NCBI RefSeq assembly: GCF_023072615.1
Contig: NZ_JAKNRW010000001.1
Span: forward strand, 248,001-312,000
DNA from: Pseudomonas violetae
Lineage (GTDB): Bacteria > Pseudomonadota > Gammaproteobacteria > Pseudomonadales > Pseudomonadaceae
Reading direction: 5' to 3'
Length of the DNA: 64,000 nucleotides
Made by a program: the position numbers and the translations under genes. The notes beneath the pieces are model-generated. The model saw only the letters and a list, made by a program, of their open reading frames with translations, searched no databases and was not told the origin of the DNA. Below, one piece after another: positions 35,353 to 43,984 of this stretch (its first letter is position 1; each line of letters begins with the position of its first letter).

Positions 35353-36288
35353 TTGTCTACCTGCGTGCTAATCATAGTGAACACTTCCGTCGACTCTCAG
35401 AACCAGATCTCGCTGGAAATACTAGTCCAGCTTAAGCGCATTGCCGACTCGCTCGAACGTGCTTACCCAGTCCGCGCAGAATTCTCACTGCAACCCGACA
35501 TCATCGCGTATCAATGGCAATACCGAGCACACCGAGGCGTTAGCCACGCAGTATTGTTGCCCGTCAAATATCCGGGCCTCATAGATTTCCGCCAGTTGAA
35601 AAACGTGGATCGTCAGACTCAGCTCATAAGAGATAACACGCAAAATTTCATTTCCGGCAAGCCTGCGAACAACGTCTTGCTGACCGGTTCCCGTGGCACG
35701 GGTAAGTCCTCATTGGTCAAAGCCTGCCTGAACGAATTCCATGGCCAGGGCTTGCGCCTTATCGAGATTGATAAGGAAAACATCGGCGACCTTCCCGAGG
35801 TGATCGACCTGGTCAGTAGCCAGTCTGGAAAATTCATTCTCTTCTGTGACGACCTGTCCTTTGAGGAGGGTGAGATCGGCTACAAACGTTTGAAAACCGT
35901 ACTCGACGGATCAATCACAGGGCAGTCCGCTAATACATTGATCTACGCGACATCCAACCGCCGCCACCTGATTGCGGAAAAAGCATCGGATAACCTTTCC
36001 AGAACCCGCGGAGAGGACGGCGCGCTCCACCCTGGGGAAGAAGTAGAGGAGAAGATTTCCTTATCTGAACGCTTCGGGCTCTGGATTTCCTTCTACAGCT
36101 TCTCCCCAGACGAATATCTCAATGCCGTCAATCAATGGCTGATGACCTATGGGGTCCCGGAAGAAGCCTTTGAAGACGCACATATTCAAGCGAACCGCTG
36201 GGCCACTCAACGGGGATCGCGATCGGGGCGCATTGCGTCGCAATTTGCCCGCGACTACTGCGCAAAACTCAACAGCCAGAACTTATGA
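35353..36288 (+). CDS. DUF815-family AAA ATPase
   Basis: A 311-residue ATPase. Walker A is LLTGSRGTGKSSLVKA (about residues 109-124), Walker B is KFILFCDDLSFEEG, and the family string NTLIYATSNRRHLI (sensor region) follows, with GEEVEEKISLSERFGLWISF after it. The start is TTG at 35353 or GTG at 35377; neither is well supported. DUF815 ATPases are widespread in Pseudomonas and of unknown role. A decayed copy is at 10846-11362. Confidence 0.85.
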   Translation: MSTCVLIIVNTSVDSQNQISLEILVQLKRIADSLERAYPVRAEFSLQPDIIAYQWQYRAHRGVSHAVLLPVKYPGLIDFRQLKNVDRQTQLIRDNTQNFISGKPANNVLLTGSRGTGKSSLVKACLNEFHGQGLRLIEIDKENIGDLPEVIDLVSSQSGKFILFCDDLSFEEGEIGYKRLKTVLDGSITGQSANTLIYATSNRRHLIAEKASDNLSRTRGEDGALHPGEEVEEKISLSERFGLWISFYSFSPDEYLNAVNQWLMTYGVPEEAFEDAHIQANRWATQRGSRSGRIASQFARDYCAKLNSQNL

Positions 36289-36405
36289 CGATCAGCTCAT
36301 GGCGAGTATTCGCTGGCCATTCCGGTCTGTTTAGAGACCATTCATCTCAACCGAACATCAATACCTTGAAGACGTTGTAACCCTAGAGGCAGGCGACTTT
36401 TATGC

Positions 36406-37641
36406 ATGTTTGCATTCGTCTTCCAGCCCAACCTTGATCAAGATTTGAGGCGTGATCCGATGGAGAACCAAAGACGGCGACTTTTACTAGCCAGGCGTCA
36501 CTGTTCACCCGTAGAAGTCAGACTGCTCAGAGCGCTCAGATCCTTGAGTTGGAACGGCGCCTGCCCCAATCAGGCTGGATTCTTGCTCGAAGAACTTGGG
36601 GTAAACCCAGAGCATCATTTTACTTTCGCCCGATTGATGAAATCGATTCGGGATTTGAATCCCAACTTTGAACTCCTCGGCCCAGCCTCACCTTATGTAT
36701 CGCGAAATGAACTGGAGTTACTGGGCGCGCTGGGGGCATTTTCGCGAAAAAAAAATCAGAAGCAGGGCAAGATAGCCCCGGCGCCGCCAGACGCGATAGC
36801 TACGTTATTTGGCTCCTGTGGGATGGCTCTGCGTATCGGCGGAGTAATCATGAGATCACGGCCTAGTCCTGTATCTACGTCGCTTCCAGGCATGGAAGTG
36901 CCGGCTGGCCCACTGCATTACCACCCCCGTTTACGCCCGGCGAAAGTTGTGGAAGTACTCGAAGTCACACCCCGACTGCGACGGATAGTCGTTACGGGTG
37001 TCAGCCTCTTCGACTTCCCTGAAGGAAGGCCTGGCCAGTGGGTCAAGCTATTCCTTGAAGCTGGCAATGGCGGTGTCCCTGTTGGCAGAGCGTATAGCAT
37101 TCTTGAGTGGGATGCTCAAAGACGCCGCATGACCTTTGACATAGCAATACATTGCGGTGGCCCGATGTCCCAATGGGCCGCCAATGCCCGCATCGGTGAT
37201 CGCCTTTCCCTATCCGGACCGCGAGGAGGTCTCGCCGAAAACAACCCCAGAAGCTGGCTGCTGCTTGCAGGCGACGAGTCCGCACTCGCCGCCATCCAGG
37301 CGATCATGGCCCAAACCATTCCTGAAAAAGAACTCCATGTTTTCATTGAAGTAAGCACAGAGAGAGACATTATTGAAATTCCGGAGCTGCCCAACGCCGA
37401 GATCCGATGGGTATTGCGCGATTCGGAACACCCTGAGGTTTACTCGACTCTGTACGAAGCAATCCGATGCTCACCGCTACCCAACCAGCCCGGAGCGGCT
37501 TGGGTGGCTGGCGAGTCTGGCGCAGTCAAAAAGATTCGACAACATCTGCTTAGGGAGCGGGGATTCAACGCTGAAAATTTACAGGCGGCCGGGTTTTGGA
37601 AGAAAGGAGAAGTGGACTTCAAAGACCTGGCGGTGGGCTAA
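36406..37641 (+). CDS. Siderophore-interacting-type flavin reductase with extra N-terminal domain
   Basis: The 411-residue product has two parts. From about residue 165 it is a FAD/NADPH reductase of the siderophore-interacting (ViuB/YqjH) type: TPRLRRIVVTGVSLFDFP, GQWVKLFLE, GRAYSILEWD, HCGGPMSQWAANARIGDRLS, LSGPRGGL, LLLAGDESALAAI and AWVAGESGAVKKIRQHLL. Such enzymes release iron from ferric siderophores by reduction. The first 150 residues (basic, helical, with LLRALRSLSW and HHFTFARLMKSIRDL) are not part of the usual enzyme of about 250 residues and I do not recognise them. No siderophore genes are nearby. Confidence 0.82.
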   Translation: MFAFVFQPNLDQDLRRDPMENQRRRLLLARRHCSPVEVRLLRALRSLSWNGACPNQAGFLLEELGVNPEHHFTFARLMKSIRDLNPNFELLGPASPYVSRNELELLGALGAFSRKKNQKQGKIAPAPPDAIATLFGSCGMALRIGGVIMRSRPSPVSTSLPGMEVPAGPLHYHPRLRPAKVVEVLEVTPRLRRIVVTGVSLFDFPEGRPGQWVKLFLEAGNGGVPVGRAYSILEWDAQRRRMTFDIAIHCGGPMSQWAANARIGDRLSLSGPRGGLAENNPRSWLLLAGDESALAAIQAIMAQTIPEKELHVFIEVSTERDIIEIPELPNAEIRWVLRDSEHPEVYSTLYEAIRCSPLPNQPGAAWVAGESGAVKKIRQHLLRERGFNAENLQAAGFWKKGEVDFKDLAVG

Positions 37642-37661
37642 AAAAACGTTGAATTGGTGAA

Positions 37662-37912
37662 GGCGCTTGCGCGACGAATATCTGACGGCCATTAATAAAA
37701 GGCGTTTGTGCGTCAGCGTGAATTACCGGCTGGCCTCGGAGCACGTGTTCCGCCTGCGATCGATGACTGCTTGGCAACGGCACGCTGGTTGATTGAGCAC
37801 GCGCAGGATGAGTTTGGTACTTCGTGGTTCTCGATCGGTGGTGAGTCTGCCGGGGCCCATCTGTCCGGTGCGGCTGGAGGTAGCGAGTCTCATTACGTCG
37901 ATTTGGTCAAAT
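37662..37912 (+). pseudogene. HSL-type alpha/beta hydrolase remnant
   Basis: One frame gives LRDEYLTAINKRRL then CVSVNYRLASEHVF; after a shift the next gives PPAIDDCLATARWLIEHAQD and SIGGESAGAHLSG. These are the YRLAPE and G.SAG (catalytic Ser) regions of hormone-sensitive-lipase-type esterases. Both ends are missing. Confidence 0.75.
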
Positions 37913-38141
37913 AGCTAAACCGTTTTAACTAAATTGGCAGACAGTCATCGAGTGGGTGCGCGGAGGGGCCCTTAGGCTGCTCAACGACGCTCGTGCGGCT
38001 AGTGAAGGACACTCGTTGTTACGAAAGGATAGAACCGTCAGGACTTCAGCTTGAGTGTCCGCTTGTGGCCGATTCTGGGGAAAACAGTCGAATTTTCAAA
38101 TGGCCTGAACTCAGGCACGACCACCACTGGAGAACTAACTC

Positions 38142-38290
38142 TGTTGGCGCTGACACCGAATTGACCCAGTGGCCGATGCCACGCTGACCCAATACCAATC
38201 GGCAATAATCCAAGACTGGTATTGATTCACAAGTTAGGAGCCTGGGTCAATGAAAATTCGGTAACCGGGTCAATCCTGCGCTGGCGATAA
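38142..38290. mobile_element. MITE-like unit with IS21-type ends, copy 2
   Basis: Nearly identical to copy 1 at 3817-3967 in sequence and length (about 149 bp). Both copies are in the same orientation, about 34 kb apart within the transposon, so homologous recombination between them would delete almost all of the cargo. Confidence 0.65.
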
Positions 38291-38354
38291 GTAACCGTCC
38301 GGGCAACACACCTTCCTGACACCGTCGCTTGAGGCGATGGTGTCCACCTAAATA

Positions 38355-38397
38355 TGATCTGACCCCGAAATGTTGGACATCAACATTGAGGGGTGTC
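38355..38397 (+). repeat. IS3-family left end
   Basis: TGATCTGACCCCGAAATGTT starts 43 bp before the orfA start. This is the usual terminal sequence of the IS3-family copy that follows; its partner end is missing. Confidence 0.55.
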
Positions 38398-38934
38398 ATG
38401 AAAAAGTACACAGAGCAGGCGAAATTGTCGGTTGTTGAAGATTACTGCTCGGGCAGCGCAGGTCACAGAGAGGTCGCGCATCGTCACGGGGTCAATGCTT
38501 CATCGCTGCGAAAGTGGATTGCGGCATATCAGGCGCTTGGTGCCGCAGGCCTCAAAAGTAAGAGAAAGAAGAACTACAGCCCTGAGTTCAAGCTGAAAGT
38601 ATTGCAGCGCATGCAAGAGGAAGAGCTGTCCTATCGCCAAGTCGCTGCCCTGTTTGATATCCGGAAATCCGACATCATTGGCGAATGGGAGCGCAGGTAT
38701 GATGAAGGCGGTTTGGAGGCCTTGTCCCGGCAGCCAGGAAGCGGACTTCACAAAAAAATGACAACCCCCATCCCGTCCATTCAGCTTGATTCTTCGGATG
38801 ACGAAGCTCGTTCGCGTGATGATTTGCTGGCCGAATTGAGCCAGCTGCGGATGGAAATTGCTTATTTAAAAAAGCTCGATGCCTTGGTTCAAGCGAAGGA
38901 ACGAGCTGCGCAGCGGAAAAAGCGCAAATCGTGA
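38398..38934 (+). CDS. IS3-family OrfA (helix-turn-helix subunit)
   Basis: A 178-residue protein starting at ATG 38398. It has two helix-turn-helix segments (VVEDYCSGSAGHREVAHRHG; LSYRQVAALFDIRKSDIIGEW) and a C-terminal coiled coil (LLAELSQLRMEIAYLKKLDA), as in OrfA of the IS150/IS3 group. The run TTAAAAAAG near 38868 could serve the -1 frameshift that makes OrfAB, and orfB begins four bases before its stop. It is intact itself, but its partner is broken. Confidence 0.85.
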   Translation: MKKYTEQAKLSVVEDYCSGSAGHREVAHRHGVNASSLRKWIAAYQALGAAGLKSKRKKNYSPEFKLKVLQRMQEEELSYRQVAALFDIRKSDIIGEWERRYDEGGLEALSRQPGSGLHKKMTTPIPSIQLDSSDDEARSRDDLLAELSQLRMEIAYLKKLDALVQAKERAAQRKKRKS

Positions 38935-39407
38935 TTGAACTGAGGCAGGAGCACCCTCCGGGAGGCCTTCTGAAATTGGCGGGCCTGGCCCGTAGCACCT
39001 TTTACTATCAACAAAAGGTGCAGCAAGCCGTTGATAAATACGCGGTGCTGAAGACCAGAATTCGCTCAGTTTTCGACGAGCACAAAGGCCGATACGGCTA
39101 TCGTCGCATCACTGCTGCCGTTCGGCGAGCTGAACGTACCCGCAGCGTTGTCCAAACAGAAGCTTTTTTGCGAGATATAGTCAGAGACGTCACCCTGCCT
39201 GAGAGGATGCGTCTTCGAGCCGAAGGTCTCCTGCGCCACTACCCCGCGCCCAATTACATTTGGCTCGCCGGCAAGCTAGAGGAACATCGGAGGGCAGAGC
39301 TGGCTCGGCTAGACGAAAAGCACGGACCGTTGCCGCCGGTATTAGGGACTTGGCTGGCGGTAGAGCCTATGTTCTGCGACGGCTCCAACTCAGAGCCCGC
39401 CCCATAG
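38931..39407 (+). pseudogene. Truncated IS3 OrfB fused in frame to a BPSL0761-like protein
   Basis: Residues 1-65 (MIELRQEHPPGGLLKLAGLA, RSTFYYQ, YGYRRITAAVRRA) are the start of IS3 OrfB; the integrase core is gone. From ERTRSVVQTEAFLRDIVRDV the frame continues as a short conserved Pseudomonas protein (BPSL0761-type), with LLRHYPAPNYIWLAGKLEEH, RRAELARLDEKHG and GTWLAVEPMFCD, lacking only its first few residues. Whether the fusion is expressed is unknown. Confidence 0.75.
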
Positions 39408-39786
39408 CATCGAAAGCGTCTGGATCGGTGTCGCGCCCGGTTGAGTTCAGTGGCGAACCTGGCCAGTAAGGTCGGCCATTTCACTGATTCTCCTTAGAGC
39501 CAGCCTACACCCTGACCGGAGCGCGTACCGTAAGCGACGTATGAACCCAGTTGGTCTGGGTCAATGCGCGAATGCCGTCGGCTCTCACGTTTGGATTACC
39601 ATCAAGGGGGCGCAGGGTAACAATGATGGACACAGGCAATGGCTGAGTCATCGCCGGCTCGTAGGCCCGTAACATTTCCGTAGCCTGCAACCCTCAAGTC
39701 TAAATGGCGGTACTCTTGTGATGCACCTTCACGGGAGACCACTTGCTTCCGTGTTCGACTTGAGTTGCCTCGAAACCGCTCTGCCC
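39408..39786. other. Intergenic stretch with no firm gene
   Basis: A reverse frame of 61 codons (39505-39690, containing MTQPLPVSIIVTLRPL) looks protein-like but I cannot assign it; it may be a relic. The rest shows no gene, RNA or repeat. Confidence 0.4.
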
Positions 39787-39940
39787 TGTTGCGGGCGATG
39801 CCAAGTTGACCCACGTGCCGACGCAAGACTGAGCCAGCTCCAGATCGACACAAACCCAGCACAGGCAATGGTTAGCAAGGAATCAGCTACTGGGTGAGTG
39901 ACATCTCGGCAACGGGGTCAATTCGGCGTCAGCGCCAACA
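39787..39940. mobile_element. MITE-like unit with IS21-type ends, copy 3 (diverged)
   Basis: Opens TGTTGCGGGCGATGCCAAGT then TGACCCA and closes, on the other strand, TGTTGGCGCTGACGCCGAAT then TGACCCC. It is 154 bp with the same end pattern as copies 1 and 2 but a different interior, so it is a separate subfamily. Confidence 0.5.
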
Positions 39941-40158
39941 TACGCTGTACTTCACCACTCCCCAAATGAACAACTCATCGCCTTCACCATCACATGTCGT
40001 GCCGGGTACTTTTGATTTACTTTTGACATACCTATCAGCTGTGAGGTGTGCTTACTGTTGAAAAATTAGTGAATGATGGTTCTGCCAGTAATCAAGTAAG
40101 ATTGCGGCGAATTCATTCACCGTAATATTTGACAAGTCTCTAAACGCGGAAATAACAC

Positions 40159-41040
40159 ATGAAGATCTTCACTCCTTTGCCAGGAGAATATGTCGCATCG
40201 GCATTAAAAAGAGGTAACGAATTGCTCGGCATTAAGTCCCTTAAACTCGAGGACTTCTTGATAAAGCCAATACCCAGAGAAGGGTTCGGGTTCAGTTTTG
40301 GGCATAAGGCGGAATTTAGAGATTATGCAAAATTTGAGTTTCCTCCTTTTTTTATCGAGCAAAATATTTCTGAAGAAATTCTTAATAAACATACTTTATA
40401 TCCCCTCACCGCGGCACTAGGAAGGTCTCGCTCTAATACCATAGTCACCCCTACAAGATGGAAAAAAATTTGTACTGATTGCGTATTCGAAGATTTTGAC
40501 ACTCATGGAACCGCATACATACATCGTAGAAATGTACAATTCTCTGTGCGGCTTTGCAGCGTTCATGGATCAGAGCTGATCGATGTATGTCCAACCTGCT
40601 CAGTACCTATCGCCAGGCATGACATAACTAAATTTGGTCTATGCAGTCAAAAATATAAAAACCCGACATATCAGCCAAACTCATCAAACCGTCTGTATTC
40701 AAAATTTATCGCTGAACTTTTGAACTACAATGGTATCACACTCAAACGGCATCTCGTTGACGGACTCGTACATGGCAGCTTAATTGTTAAATATAGAAAC
40801 GCATACATACAAGAAGAAAACTTAATTGAGATCATAAGACGTGAACTGGGGATACGAGTAAAAAGCACAACTTATCAAACTTTATCCGATGATACGTTCG
40901 CCATACTTGCCTTCTTAGCCTGCGAGACTGCGGAAAGATATCTTGATCTAATGACGAACAAAGAATCCATCGATCTGTTAAGTACTGAAGTAAACTCATT
41001 ACGCCGTTATCAATTACAGCGATACGTTCCTAGTAACTAG
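40159..41040 (+). CDS. Short TniQ-family protein
   Basis: A 293-residue protein with the TniQ N-terminal region (TPLPGEYVASALKRGNELLG) and the zinc-ribbon pattern CTDCVFEDFDTHGTAYIHRR, then LCSVHGSELIDVCPTC. The coding sequence is strikingly AT-rich against the cargo. TniQ/TnsD proteins choose the target site and recruit TnsC. It converges with the long tniQ of the tns operon, whose stop is two bases away. Two TniQ proteins in one element suggests two targeting modes, for example a fixed site and another route; this is inference. Confidence 0.8.
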   Translation: MKIFTPLPGEYVASALKRGNELLGIKSLKLEDFLIKPIPREGFGFSFGHKAEFRDYAKFEFPPFFIEQNISEEILNKHTLYPLTAALGRSRSNTIVTPTRWKKICTDCVFEDFDTHGTAYIHRRNVQFSVRLCSVHGSELIDVCPTCSVPIARHDITKFGLCSQKYKNPTYQPNSSNRLYSKFIAELLNYNGITLKRHLVDGLVHGSLIVKYRNAYIQEENLIEIIRRELGIRVKSTTYQTLSDDTFAILAFLACETAERYLDLMTNKESIDLLSTEVNSLRRYQLQRYVPSN

Positions 41041-41041
41041 C

Positions 41042-42514
41042 TTAGACAGTGGACAAAATGTTGAGTATTTCGGCTTCAGTCATATGAGACTTTCTGATTC
41101 CGGCATGCCTAAATACGACACTTGTAGCACATCGTTCAGATAGCAAAAAATGCTTAACCGCCCACCTAACTTTACGAATCTGATGATCATGATCAGATTC
41201 GAGTAGGCCGTTCATCAAGAGAATACTTTTGGGGAACTTATAAGGTCTTCTAAGGAAATCATGGGTTTGGCCTATCTGCCTGACTAACGAAGATCGCGTG
41301 ATCTTTTTGGGCTTACCACTCATGGACATTATCTGCTCATTTGCAATTAGCAAGTCGCGAGCAAGAGCAGTGTCTCTAGCTTCCCAGTCGATCAGGCTTT
41401 CGCGTGCCCTCAAAAAAGGGTGGGAAGTGACATATTCATTTAACCATTCTCTATCATGACGGTACAGCCATTGATAACCAAGCTTATCGTGGCATTTGGA
41501 GTTCGAACAGCTTAAAAATGCTGATCGGTGCGACTCAAGCTCAGCATCATCGAGAGTCTTGTTCGTATTGTTGCGCCTTGGCACATATTCGTTGCCAGCT
41601 TTAGCCAGTGGACGGAAGGACTGGAGCTCGCATAATCCCAACTCAAGCAGCCAACAAAGGAGGTAAAATTTCAACGGTTGCACGATTGATCCGCGCGGAT
41701 GCAACATCCGCAACACCCAATCGCATGAGTAAGTGATCTCCTGAAACTCATTGGTGCTTGGGCCGTGTTTGAGCCTCTCCATCAAAAAGGGCCTGAATAT
41801 TTTCTCTCTGATTCGACCTGATTTAAAAAAACCTAGTTCCGCCATACGGTGTTTCAAGAGGCCCCCGTTTAAAAGCTCCCCTACGCTCGAAGGGTGTTCG
41901 AGTCCCCAGAGCTGCATTTCTGCGACGGTGCCAGCAGCCGTTGCACCATAAGAATCCATCACAGGAGTTCCAACCGACTCACCCGGTAGCAACATACAGC
42001 GCCAGTCTGAACTATGTGGGAAGGTCAGAGAGCGAAGAACCTCTCCGTGGTGTGGACAGACGCAAGTGCCTGGTGACAGATGAATACGATGCCAGTAAGC
42101 GACTCCATACCTCTGGGTATCGTCTTGAACACAGCTCTCGCAGTACCTGAAAGACGCGTGTTTGAGGAACCGCGAGGCAGTAATTCCCAAGCTCATCTTT
42201 AAGCCCGTGCCACGATTGCCAGCCATGGCGGCTTTGGCCCCTTCATACGCCGCATCATCGAGAAAGGGCTGATAGAGGGGCAAAAGCGTGAAGCAGTCGA
42301 TCAGCTCTGCTAGCGAATAAAACCCTGCTAATCGCTTGGAAAGTCCGTGCAAACAGCAGGGCAAGATCGAGCCACAAGTTCTCGAATACGTGCCAAAAAG
42401 CTCCTGGCTTGTCTGGCGATAACTGTCGTTCGCCGTCAGCCTGTGGTAACGGACGGCCAAACTGTATAGCGATTCATCGGGAAATGACCGGGGAAAAACA
42501 AGCAAGCGCTCCAT
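41042..42514 (-). CDS. tniQ: TnsD/TniQ-family target-selection protein
   Basis: A 490-residue protein with the TniQ opening FPRSFPDESLYSLAVRYHRL, then the zinc ribbon YCESCVQDDTQRYGVAYWHR...CVCPHHGEVL, and the TnsD-type long C-terminal half with repeated short DNA-binding-like motifs (WLYRHDREWL, DWEARD, RWAVKHFLLSERCATSVVFR). TnsD in Tn7 binds the attachment DNA directly and recruits TnsC. It follows tnsC in the operon by 24 bp. Its target cannot be named from sequence. Confidence 0.9.
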   Translation of the reverse strand: MERLLVFPRSFPDESLYSLAVRYHRLTANDSYRQTSQELFGTYSRTCGSILPCCLHGLSKRLAGFYSLAELIDCFTLLPLYQPFLDDAAYEGAKAAMAGNRGTGLKMSLGITASRFLKHASFRYCESCVQDDTQRYGVAYWHRIHLSPGTCVCPHHGEVLRSLTFPHSSDWRCMLLPGESVGTPVMDSYGATAAGTVAEMQLWGLEHPSSVGELLNGGLLKHRMAELGFFKSGRIREKIFRPFLMERLKHGPSTNEFQEITYSCDWVLRMLHPRGSIVQPLKFYLLCWLLELGLCELQSFRPLAKAGNEYVPRRNNTNKTLDDAELESHRSAFLSCSNSKCHDKLGYQWLYRHDREWLNEYVTSHPFLRARESLIDWEARDTALARDLLIANEQIMSMSGKPKKITRSSLVRQIGQTHDFLRRPYKFPKSILLMNGLLESDHDHQIRKVRWAVKHFLLSERCATSVVFRHAGIRKSHMTEAEILNILSTV

Positions 42515-42538
42515 TGACTTGGGCTCCCGCGAACCATG

Positions 42539-43984
42539 TCACCAGGCAGAGTCCTTATCGACCCAACCACGCTGTTCGAGTTGAGTCTGCACGTCCTCGC
42601 CCTTGGAAAAATGGACACTAGGTGCAGACTCGCCGGCGACCGGAATCACCGGCCTACTAACAGTCTTCGTGGCTGGCTTATCGGTAGGTACAGCAGACGC
42701 GATCGCAGCCTGAGCAATCAGTGAAAGGTGTGTCCGATCGGCTCGACGCGCCAAATCGTAATTCATCATCTGAGCGATCTGATCCTTTGTAGGCATCATG
42801 TCCTCAAAGTCGGCTATCTGCAGCGGATCACCGCTTCGTAGAGCCTCAATGGGCTTGTGCAGAAGCCTCATCTGATTGTCATACACCTGCTGCAGAACCT
42901 CAGGCGTGACCGAGTCCATGCCTTCCCAAATCGCGTGTCTTTGAGCAAGCATTAGAAGCTTGGCCAGGAAATCTGTGTTGCCTTGGGTGAGATCGTAGAT
43001 TTTGGAAAGGAGTTCGTCCGTTAACGGAGCACGGGACCTTGTCCAGTCATAGGCCCAAAGCTGTGACACCAGATGCGCCCAAAACGGATCATCCTCGGTG
43101 AACCTGTCAAAGGTTATCGGTCCCATTCCCGCCGCTCGCCGGGCATTTCGCAAAACACCAGAAAACAGCGGAAGCATTGCATTTGTGCCGACATAGACCA
43201 GTGGGACGCCGGCGTCATTTGATAGCGTCACGAAAAAATTGAGCAGTTTTTCGCGGTCTTGCCCACCTCGGGACGAGCAAAGATGTTGCATCTCATCAAT
43301 GATGAGGGCGCCAATGAAGTAGGTTTTGCACAACTGACTGATGTGTTGAAGCATGACACTGATGCTGCGGCCCGTAGCGCCTCTACCCGAATACTTCTCG
43401 ATACCTAACGCAGCATCCAATGCCGAGAAGAACGCCGCGCAAAACCCTCGTAGGGAACCGTCGTGCGGGCACTCGATCTTGAGCCAGACCACCTGCGTCT
43501 CGATGAAGATCTGCTGCTTGTACTTACTATGGCTGATGACCTGTGGATAAAGCTTTGCGATGGAGTTCAGTGCGGTTGTTTTGCCCATACCACTTAACCC
43601 TATCAACGTCATCGTCTCAGCTGTGGACATGAACCCCAGGCCCTTAATCTCAGCAGAGGAAGGCAGGCGGTGCCTGACGGATGACGCAAGCAACGGATTG
43701 CGTCCGGTATATCCATATCGGACCAGTTGGCTGAACACATCCTCAAGCCGCAGGTGGATTTCAAAGGGTACAACGACGTCCTTCAGCCTGTTGATACCAT
43801 GTCCACGAAGCTTAGGATCCAAGGCCCGCTCCGCCTCGTCGGGCCTTGTTGGAAGGTTTCCAATGCGCCTGACAATATCAACGTCCGACAGAATTTTGGG
43901 GAGGCACTCGATCAGGGGATTGCCATCGTATTGAGGCATCCCGGTCGGGATGTAATCAGCAGGAGCAAAGCTGAAGTCACTCAT
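42539..43984 (-). CDS. tnsC: TnsC-type AAA+ transposition regulator
   Basis: A 481-residue ATPase. Walker A GLSGMGKTT lies at residues 129-137, Walker B ALIIDE at about 226-231, followed by MQHLCSSRGGQD, the TnsC/TniB pattern. TnsC polymerises on target DNA and activates the TnsAB transposase. The start ATG shares bases with the tnsB stop (ATGA), so the two are translationally coupled, which could matter given the premature stop in tnsB. Confidence 0.92.
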   Translation of the reverse strand: MSDFSFAPADYIPTGMPQYDGNPLIECLPKILSDVDIVRRIGNLPTRPDEAERALDPKLRGHGINRLKDVVVPFEIHLRLEDVFSQLVRYGYTGRNPLLASSVRHRLPSSAEIKGLGFMSTAETMTLIGLSGMGKTTALNSIAKLYPQVISHSKYKQQIFIETQVVWLKIECPHDGSLRGFCAAFFSALDAALGIEKYSGRGATGRSISVMLQHISQLCKTYFIGALIIDEMQHLCSSRGGQDREKLLNFFVTLSNDAGVPLVYVGTNAMLPLFSGVLRNARRAAGMGPITFDRFTEDDPFWAHLVSQLWAYDWTRSRAPLTDELLSKIYDLTQGNTDFLAKLLMLAQRHAIWEGMDSVTPEVLQQVYDNQMRLLHKPIEALRSGDPLQIADFEDMMPTKDQIAQMMNYDLARRADRTHLSLIAQAAIASAVPTDKPATKTVSRPVIPVAGESAPSVHFSKGEDVQTQLEQRGWVDKDSAW

